From Prevotella sp. UBA2755 (lineage in GTDB: Bacteria; Bacteroidota; Bacteroidia; Bacteroidales; Bacteroidaceae), in the NCBI GenBank assembly GCA_002353225.1, contig DEJF01000005.1, forward strand, positions 28,044 through 34,843: a stretch of DNA of 6,800 nucleotides, read 5' to 3'. Within the stretch, counting starts at the first letter, position 1. Every line of letters begins with the position of its first letter. The notes beneath the pieces are model-generated. The model made no database searches. It was given only the letters and a program-made list of their open reading frames with translations, and was not told the origin of the DNA. The translations under genes were made by a program, and so were the position numbers. Of this stretch, positions 1 through 4,998 are shown in pieces.

Positions 1-329
1 GTCATCGGCTTCAACTGCCATGAGGCAAACGTGCCTGTGAACACGATAATACTCGACAACAGCAGCATCACTACGGAGATACCGTCAACACCTACCGAAT
101 AAGCGATGTTCAAAGGCTTAAACCAAGGTGTAGATGCCGTCAGCAGCATCACGTCAGTATTGCCTGCCGCACGCTGCTGGATGAAATAGATGGTCAGCCA
201 AACAGACAGGGCGAGTAAGCACGAGGCACCAGCCACCATCACACCGCGCACCTGGTTGAGGCTCTTGGCAAGCCAGAGACCTAACAGCATTAGTGCCGGA
301 ATTATTACGAATAATGTTAATATACTCAT
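1..329 (-). CDS. nuoM: NADH-quinone oxidoreductase subunit M, N-terminal part (partial, runs off the window)
   Basis: Antiporter-like membrane subunit of complex I, one of the proton-pumping channels of the membrane arm. The ATG is at 329-327 and 109 codons are visible before the window edge; the family is usually about 500 residues, so most of the gene lies before position 1. The visible protein starts MSILTLFVIIPALMLLGLWL, a first membrane helix. A second hydrophobic segment follows around residues 33-49. After it comes the typical NuoM stretch with WFKPLNIAYSVGVDGISVVM, the VDGIS motif being characteristic of the NuoL/M/N family, and then a further hydrophobic helix. The start is preceded by an A-rich leader without a Shine-Dalgarno sequence. 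It follows nuoL after a 147-bp space occupied by a repeat element, so its translation is unlikely to be coupled to nuoL. The order nuoL-nuoM is the standard one. The family call is confident; the C-terminal functional residues cannot be seen. Confidence 0.93.
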   Translation of the reverse strand, partial: MSILTLFVIIPALMLLGLWLAKSLNQVRGVMVAGASCLLALSVWLTIYFIQQRAAGNTDVMLLTASTPWFKPLNIAYSVGVDGISVVMLLLSSIIVFTGTFASWQLKPM

Positions 330-341
330 AAATATTATCTT

Positions 342-476
342 TTAAATGAGTAATGAGCAATTAATAATGAGCAATTATGATTACCACAACTGCGAAATGC
401 TGCGGCTGAACGTGAACGGCTGTTTGAAACGCTTAAACTAATCATAATTACTAATTACTCATTACTAATTACTAAT
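342..476. repeat. MITE-like element: inverted heptamer arrays around a ~55-bp core, between nuoL and nuoM
   Basis: This element fills nearly all of the 147-bp nuoL-nuoM space. On the plus strand the left arm holds two exact 13-bp copies of taatgagcaatta at 351-363 and 365-377. The right arm holds four tandem 7-bp units at 447-474 (attacta, attactc, attacta, attacta). The inner ends form a perfect 11-bp inverted repeat, aattatgatta at 373-383 and its complement at 439-449. Read outward, both arms are variants of one heptamer (TAATTAG/TAATGAG). The core at 384-438 is less AT-rich and contains a 6-bp tandem tgaacg at 407-418. The right arm abuts the nuoL stop and supplies more in-frame stops (TAG, TAA, TGA) just downstream. 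There is no room for a transposase. This resembles a miniature non-autonomous element or a REP/BIME-like repeat, and in mRNA the arms could pair into an imperfect hairpin. The structure is seen directly; mobility and any regulatory effect are inferred. Confidence 0.7.
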
Positions 477-2474
477 TTATATTGCAAGCAGTATGAGCGT
501 TAATGCGACGGTGCCCGTCAGGAACCATACGGCATACAGACGCACATCACCACTCTGCCAAGGACGAAGCGACTCACCAGCCTCGTTAGCACCCCATGCC
601 ATGAAATTGAAGGTGCCGTCAACAACATGACGGTCGAACCATGCTATCGGCTTAGAGATACAACGGAAGATGATACGATGAGTGACATACTGCCATATCT
701 CATCCTGATAGAAACGCTTATAGGCGGCACGATGCAGACGCGGGAACTGCTTATACAGACGGTCGGCAATCGGCTGGCTCTCACCTTTATATATATAGGT
801 GGCAAGACAAATGCTCAGGATGGCGATGACCGTAGAGGTCATGGCAATCTGAGTGTCAAAGTGGATGGTGTAGTTAGTACCTGCGGCAGATACGAACTGA
901 CCAAACGAGCCACCCCACTCTGCGAAGCCTGCGATGGTGGTATAGATACCTACACCCATCGTAATCACGCAAAGTACAATCAACGGAATAGTCATGGTAG
1001 CAGGAGCCTCATGGGGAGTGTGGTGCTCATGTGCCTCCTTGTTCTCGGTACCCCAGAAGATACCGTAGTACAAACGGAACATATAGAAAGCAGTCATAGC
1101 GGCAATACCCGTCATGATCCATCCCACAACTGGACTGTAGGCAAAACATGCCGTGATAATCTCATCCTTCGAACTGAATCCAGAGAAGAAGGGAATACCG
1201 GCAATCGCCAGACAGGAGATCAGGAACGTGATATGCGTAATCGGCATATACTTACGCAAGCCTCCCATCAATGCCATCTCATTAGAGTGAACGGCATGGA
1301 TGATACAACCAGCACCCAAGAACAGACATGCCTTGAACATCGCGTGGGTGAACAAGTGGAACATACCAGCCATGAAGCCTAACTGAGCATGGTTGTCAAG
1401 CACGGCATGCTCACCAGGCAGACTAACGCCCAGTGCTACCATCATAAACGCGATCTGTGAGATCGTCGAGAAAGCAAGCACACGCTTGATGTCACTCTGA
1501 GCACAGGCAACGGCAGCGGCATAGAAGGCGGTAAACACACCAACCCAGACCACGATGCTCAACTGTGGCTGAGCATACTCAATCCACAAGGGGAACATAC
1601 GGGCAATCTGGAACACACCAGCAACAACCATCGTAGCAGCGTGAATCAATGCAGATACAGGAGTCGGACCCTCCATAGCGTCGGGCAGCCAGATATGCAA
1701 TGGGAACATCGCACTCTTACCAGCACCACCGATGAACATCAGTACCAAGGCTGTAGGCAAGATGAAGCCACCTGCTGCGATAGCCTTTGCCGCATTACCC
1801 TCAATGAACGGAGTCGTTCCTACACCCATCTGGATATCTCCTGCGAAGGAGAAACTGAACGAGTCAGTATAATAACCAAAGAGCAGAATACCGATGAGGA
1901 AGAACATATCCGCGAAACGTGTCACGATAAACGCTTTCTTAGAAGCGGCAATCGCAGGCTTCAACGGATAGTAGAATCCAATCAACAAATAAGATGACAC
2001 ACCCACCAACTCCCAGAAAGTGTACATCTGGAAGATATTGGTAGCCACTACCAGTCCTAACATAGACATGGTGAACAGGCTCAAGAACGCATAGTAACGC
2101 TGGAAGCCCTTCTCGCCATGCATATAGCCGAAGGAATAGATATGTACCATCAGGCTGACAGTAGAGATGACAATCAGCATCATCACAGAGATAGGATCCA
2201 GCAGGATACCCATATCAAAATGCAGATTGCCCAGAGGCAGCCATGTGAAGTTATAAGGAACAACTGTCGCGAAAGTGCCATCAGCAAGACGGGGAGCCGT
2301 AAAATAACTGAACGCCGTCAGATAAGACAACACCGTAACAAGTCCCAAAGAGGTCGTACCAATCAGTCCCGCTGTCTTGTGGGACATCTTCATACCTGCC
2401 AAGGCAAGAATAACAAAAGACAGTGCCGGCAGCAGAAGGATTAGAAATGAATAACTATATATCTCCATAACCAT
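477..2474 (-). CDS. nuoL: NADH-quinone oxidoreductase subunit L (proton-pumping, distal membrane arm)
   Basis: Largest antiporter-like subunit of complex I, at the distal end of the membrane arm, where it translocates protons and carries the long lateral helix. The 665 residues are somewhat longer than E. coli NuoL (about 613). Features include the VSTVSLMVHIYSFGYM-type N-terminal block around 103-118 and TFWELVGVSSYLLIGF at 152-167, whose Glu155 matches the essential TM5 glutamate. GGAGKSAMFPLHIWLPDAME at 249-268 has Lys253 at the TM7 lysine position. Lys381 lies in HAMFKACLFLGAG, and Lys436 in FSSKDEI matches the TM12 lysine. A His-rich loop is at 482-488. The C-terminal part (about 540-665) fits the amphipathic lateral helix plus a last membrane helix. 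The first ATG (2474-2472) directly follows the nuoK stop. A second ATG two codons on (2468-2466) gives MEIYSYSF and is an equally reasonable start. No Shine-Dalgarno is seen, so coupling to nuoK is likely. Confidence 0.97.
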   Translation of the reverse strand: MVMEIYSYSFLILLLPALSFVILALAGMKMSHKTAGLIGTTSLGLVTVLSYLTAFSYFTAPRLADGTFATVVPYNFTWLPLGNLHFDMGILLDPISVMMLIVISTVSLMVHIYSFGYMHGEKGFQRYYAFLSLFTMSMLGLVVATNIFQMYTFWELVGVSSYLLIGFYYPLKPAIAASKKAFIVTRFADMFFLIGILLFGYYTDSFSFSFAGDIQMGVGTTPFIEGNAAKAIAAGGFILPTALVLMFIGGAGKSAMFPLHIWLPDAMEGPTPVSALIHAATMVVAGVFQIARMFPLWIEYAQPQLSIVVWVGVFTAFYAAAVACAQSDIKRVLAFSTISQIAFMMVALGVSLPGEHAVLDNHAQLGFMAGMFHLFTHAMFKACLFLGAGCIIHAVHSNEMALMGGLRKYMPITHITFLISCLAIAGIPFFSGFSSKDEIITACFAYSPVVGWIMTGIAAMTAFYMFRLYYGIFWGTENKEAHEHHTPHEAPATMTIPLIVLCVITMGVGIYTTIAGFAEWGGSFGQFVSAAGTNYTIHFDTQIAMTSTVIAILSICLATYIYKGESQPIADRLYKQFPRLHRAAYKRFYQDEIWQYVTHRIIFRCISKPIAWFDRHVVDGTFNFMAWGANEAGESLRPWQSGDVRLYAVWFLTGTVALTLILLAI

Positions 2475-2783
2475 TTACCATTTCATATTCTTAATACTGT
2501 CAACACTATCGCTCTTGAAGTTGCGATAGACATTGATGATAATTGCAATAGCCACAGCCGACTCAGCCGCACATACTCCAATAGCGAAGAGCGTCATGAA
2601 CATTCCCTCCATAGAGCCAGGGAAGAGCAAGCGGTTAAAGGCTGCGAAATTAATATCAACGGCATTGAGTACCAACTCAACAGAGATGAGCATGGCAATC
2701 AGATTGCGACGGGTAACAAAACCGTACACACCGATGAAGAACAATAGTGCGCTAAGCACAAAATAACATTCTACTGGTACCAT
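2475..2783 (-). CDS. nuoK: NADH-quinone oxidoreductase subunit K
   Basis: Small three-helix membrane subunit of complex I, related to MrpC, sitting between NuoJ and the antiporter-like subunits and part of the central proton path. From the ATG at 2783-2781 the protein is 102 residues, the normal family length. Glu36 in LISVELVLNAVDINF and Glu74 in CAAESAVAIA are the two conserved buried glutamates of helices 2 and 3 (E. coli Glu36 and Glu72). The exact agreement at position 36 supports this start. A GTG one codon upstream (2786-2784), immediately after the nuoJ stop, would give 103 residues and cannot be excluded. A purine-rich GGAGGAGGA lies 7 nt before the ATG, inside the end of nuoJ. The hydrophilic C-terminal tail ends NMKW. 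The stop is followed without a gap by the nuoL ATG, so nuoJ, nuoK and nuoL are probably translationally coupled. Confidence 0.96.
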   Translation of the reverse strand: MVPVECYFVLSALLFFIGVYGFVTRRNLIAMLISVELVLNAVDINFAAFNRLLFPGSMEGMFMTLFAIGVCAAESAVAIAIIINVYRNFKSDSVDSIKNMKW

Positions 2784-2786
2784 CAC

Positions 2787-3305
2787 TTATTCCTCCTCCT
2801 TTTTTGATACAACTAATGCGCCAATGATACAGGCAAGCAGGAATAATGAGATAAACTCAAAGGGAAGTACATACTGATACTTACCCGATCCAACCAAAGC
2901 AAAACCGATCTGTTTCATCGGAACCTCTACGTCAGGCATTGCATTTGCCGTGTACATAAACTGATTCTTCAGCAACACCAGAATAACGACCACACAACTG
3001 ATCAGCGCCAACAGCCCGCCGCTCACAATACGACTTGCCTTGATACGCGCTTCCAATCCTTGCAGGGTACGTTTGCTGACTAACTGAATGGCGAACACAA
3101 AAAGCATGGTCATGCCACCAGCATAGACAGATATCTGGGCTGCTCCTAAATATGTATAATCCAGCAGGAAGTAAAGACCTGCTACTCCCAAGAGCACAAA
3201 CAACATAAACGTCACGGCTCTCATGATCCGCTTCGTCATCACACACATCACGGCTGAGGCGATGATGATGACAGCGAGGATGCAAAACATTACTAAATTT
3301 GCCAT
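2787..3305 (-). CDS. nuoJ: NADH-quinone oxidoreductase subunit J
   Basis: Membrane subunit of complex I next to NuoH, NuoA and NuoK. Its third helix takes part in coupling quinone chemistry to proton pumping. The 172 residues fit the family (about 165-185). Five hydrophobic segments are visible, near residues 4-22, 29-48, 52-75, 94-112 and 147-166. The third contains YLGAAQISVYAGGMTMLFVF at 52-71, the diagnostic NuoJ helix, with Tyr61 in the VYAGG turn where a pi-bulge forms in solved structures. The soluble loop 114-146 is longer than a simple turn, and the protein ends in the charged SKKEEE, whose codons double as the nuoK ribosome binding site. The ATG at 3305-3303 lies 5 nt after the nuoI stop. 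Only a weak, too-close AAGGA precedes it (3312-3308), so coupling to nuoI translation is likely. Confidence 0.96.
   Translation of the reverse strand: MANLVMFCILAVIIIASAVMCVMTKRIMRAVTFMLFVLLGVAGLYFLLDYTYLGAAQISVYAGGMTMLFVFAIQLVSKRTLQGLEARIKASRIVSGGLLALISCVVVILVLLKNQFMYTANAMPDVEVPMKQIGFALVGSGKYQYVLPFEFISLFLLACIIGALVVSKKEEE
2791..2800 (-). promoter_or_regulatory. Strong Shine-Dalgarno for nuoK, inside the 3' end of nuoJ
   Basis: On the coding strand this reads AGGAGGAGGA, ending 7 nt before the nuoK ATG at 2783. It is made by the Lys-Glu-Glu-Glu codons that end NuoJ. The spacing favours the ATG at 2783 over the GTG at 2786. Such a clear ribosome binding site is uncommon in Bacteroidetes, whose leaders are usually A-rich without it. 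It may therefore help re-initiation at this coupled junction, or may simply reflect the acidic-basic tail codons. Confidence 0.6.
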
Positions 3306-3310
3306 AGTCC

Positions 3311-3856
3311 TTACTTCGTTTTAGTATTAAACTTACCAATCGTCAAGTCTGCACCACCCTCAATCAGGTTAGGCAGAGCACCGCCCTGATAGACTTCTTT
3401 GTCAAGATGAAGCACCAATTTGCTACGGTCGAACACCGCATTCTCGAAGTCATTGGTAAACTCAATGGCATCGAAATTACAAGCATTGGTACACAACTGG
3501 CAGAACATACAGTCGCCTAAATCGTACAAATAGTCATCCAACACCTTCTTTTTCTTTCCCGTCTCAGGGTCTTCCTGCATGTGGGAAATAATCTTGATGG
3601 TGCCATTAGGACAAGACTTCTCACACAGCGTACATGCCGTACATTTATAAGAACCATCCTCATTACGCTTAAACACCAAGCGTCCACGATGACGCTTTGC
3701 GACATGCAGCGTTGTCTTGCGGTTTTCGGGATACTGCTCCGTCGACTTGTTGGTGAAGAAGTCCTTGAAATACTCTTTCCAAGTAACTCCCATACCAGTG
3801 GCAAGGGTCTTCAGGGCATGTCCGATTTCTCCGAAATATGATTTATTTTCTTCCAT
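3311..3856 (-). CDS. nuoI: NADH-quinone oxidoreductase subunit I (two 4Fe-4S ferredoxin-like subunit)
   Basis: Peripheral-arm iron-sulfur protein that passes electrons through clusters N6a and N6b towards NuoB and quinone. It has 181 residues, normal for the family. The amphipathic N-terminus (about 8-36) fits the membrane-surface helix. The first motif is Cys72-x2-Cys75-x2-Cys78-x3-Cys82-Pro (CTACTLCEKSCP). The second is Cys116-x2-Cys119-x2-Cys122-x3-Cys126 (CMFCQLCTNACN). All eight cluster ligands are present, but the proline that normally follows the last cysteine of the second motif is Asn127. A Lys-rich insert at 101-104 lies between the motifs. The C-terminal tail from about 150 is Gly-rich and lacks further motifs. 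The ATG at 3856-3854 has an AT-rich leader without Shine-Dalgarno, after a 42-bp gap from nuoH. The direct order nuoH-nuoI-nuoJ is standard. Confidence 0.97.
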   Translation of the reverse strand: MEENKSYFGEIGHALKTLATGMGVTWKEYFKDFFTNKSTEQYPENRKTTLHVAKRHRGRLVFKRNEDGSYKCTACTLCEKSCPNGTIKIISHMQEDPETGKKKKVLDDYLYDLGDCMFCQLCTNACNFDAIEFTNDFENAVFDRSKLVLHLDKEVYQGGALPNLIEGGADLTIGKFNTKTK

Positions 3857-3871
3857 TTTTATCTTATATTT

Positions 3872-3907
3872 ATATAGTTACTATAGGTATTATAGTTACT
3901 ATAGATA
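3872..3907. repeat. Two-copy 18-bp tandem repeat of a palindrome at the nuoH-nuoI junction
   Basis: Two 18-bp units, 3872-3889 and 3890-3907, match at 16 of 18 positions. Both share an exact 14-bp run, tatagttactatag, at 3873-3886 and 3891-3904. Within each, tatagt-t-actata is a 6-1-6 palindrome, so each copy can fold alone, or the two can pair with each other across a 5-nt loop with one central mismatch. The second unit covers the last codons and stop of nuoH. Because 18 is a multiple of three, each copy puts tandem stops TAG TAA in the nuoH frame. An A+T-rich stretch without Shine-Dalgarno continues to nuoI. The role is unknown: possible transcript processing hairpin, protein binding site or repeat remnant. 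Confidence 0.65.
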
Positions 3908-4984
3908 CCAGCCCAAAGCCACCACGATAGTCATCAACACCAGGTTGAACAATCCAAGCGGCATCAAATACTTCCATTCAAGAGTCAGAATCTGGTCAAT
4001 ACGCAGACGTGGGAACGTCCACTTAATCCACATCAGAATCCAGACCAGGAAGAATGCCTTACCCATGAACCACACAATGCCTGGGATATAGTTCATCACA
4101 GCATCGAAAGCCTCAATGCCAATGTTGACGGGAGCCCAGCCACCGAGGAACACCGTAGCGGCAATACCGGCAATGATAAACAGATTAAGGAACTCTGCAA
4201 GATAGAAGAAGCCGAAGCCCATTCCCGAATACTCGGTGTGGTGACCAGCCGTCAACTCACTCTCAGCCTCCGCCATATCAAACGGACCACGGTTAGCCTC
4301 GGCATTACCAGCAATAAGGAACACGAAGAAAGCAATGAGGGCAGGGATGTGACCTTGAAATATAAGCCACTTCCAAGGACCCGTCTGAGCCTCCACAATA
4401 CCAGACATCTGCATCGTACCTGTCAGGATGACGGCAGTGATAAGACAGAGGCAGAGTGACAACTCATAGGAAATCATCTGCACTGCTGCACGCATTGCCG
4501 ATACTACAGAATACTTATTGTTAGAACCCCATCCAGCGAGGAAGATACCTACGACACCTATCGAGGAGATAGCAGTCAGCAGGAACACACCCACATTGAA
4601 ATCGAGCACCGTAGCACCTTTGTTCCATGGCAGGAACGAGAAAGCACCTACGGAACCACCAATAACCAGAAGAGGAGCAATAGCATAGAGCAGTTTGTCA
4701 GCACGGTCAACGAAGAAAATCTCCTTGATAAGCATCTTCAGTACATCGGCAAACACCTGCAGCAAGCCCCAAGGACCTACACGCATCGGACCAAGACGGC
4801 ACTGGAAATAGGCGCAGACCTTACGCTCCATAAATATCAGTACGATGGCTATCAGCGCATATCCGACAAGGATAGCGACACCGACCAGCACGCACTCAAT
4901 CAATATCGACAGAAAATCTCCCAAGCCTAAGGTATCTCTCAGGAGAGCGTCGAACCATTGTGTAACAATACTAAAATCAAACAT
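3899..4984 (-). CDS. nuoH: NADH-quinone oxidoreductase subunit H (membrane anchor, quinone channel)
   Basis: Membrane subunit of complex I that joins the peripheral arm to the membrane arm and forms, with NuoB and NuoD, the quinone chamber. The 361 residues are close to the family norm, with about eight hydrophobic helices. Diagnostic blocks are MERKVCAYFQCRLGPMRVGP at 52-71, continuing into a Q-x3-D-x2-K pattern (Gln76, Asp80, Lys83). Next comes AGWGSNNKYSVVSAMRAAVQ at 150-169, followed by SYE (Glu174). The third is NRGPFDMAEAESELTAGHHT at 231-250, followed by EYSGM, the acidic loop 5 of the family (Asp236, Glu239, Glu241, Glu243). The ATG at 4984-4982 comes 14 bp after nuoCD, with no properly spaced Shine-Dalgarno. 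nuoE, nuoF and nuoG, which normally stand between nuoCD and nuoH in 14-subunit operons, are absent here. The stop TAG lies inside a short tandem repeat. Confidence 0.97.
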   Translation of the reverse strand: MFDFSIVTQWFDALLRDTLGLGDFLSILIECVLVGVAILVGYALIAIVLIFMERKVCAYFQCRLGPMRVGPWGLLQVFADVLKMLIKEIFFVDRADKLLYAIAPLLVIGGSVGAFSFLPWNKGATVLDFNVGVFLLTAISSIGVVGIFLAGWGSNNKYSVVSAMRAAVQMISYELSLCLCLITAVILTGTMQMSGIVEAQTGPWKWLIFQGHIPALIAFFVFLIAGNAEANRGPFDMAEAESELTAGHHTEYSGMGFGFFYLAEFLNLFIIAGIAATVFLGGWAPVNIGIEAFDAVMNYIPGIVWFMGKAFFLVWILMWIKWTFPRLRIDQILTLEWKYLMPLGLFNLVLMTIVVALGWYL

Positions 4985-4998
4985 AATCCTAAACGCTT

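Noticed and set aside
154..360. A 68-codon minus-strand frame starting in the repeat element
   Set aside because: It runs into nuoM in the wrong frame. The correct frame from the ATG at 329 gives recognisable NuoM sequence to the window edge.
330..476. Rho-independent terminator between nuoL and nuoM
   Set aside because: The inverted arms are A+T-rich and imperfect, with a 55-bp core between them and no compact G+C stem followed by a U-run. Operon continuity with nuoM makes termination unlikely.
342..476. CRISPR array, suggested by regularly spaced short repeats
   Set aside because: Units are 7 bp, contiguous, without unique spacers, and arranged as inverted arms.
627..1382. A 251-codon open frame on the plus strand, opposite nuoL
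   Set aside because: Antisense to conserved NuoL motifs; Thr/His/Arg-rich, no domain, no plausible leader. Shadow of the codon bias in nuoL.
2932..3339. A 135-codon minus-strand frame overlapping nuoJ and the end of nuoI
   Set aside because: Out of frame with nuoJ, which has clear family motifs and normal length. The alternative translation is Cys/His/Arg/Ser-rich without motifs.
3857..3898. Possible internal promoter in the AT-rich nuoH-nuoI gap
   Set aside because: No Bacteroidetes-type TTTG and TAnnTTTG pair is visible on the coding strand. A+T richness alone is not evidence.
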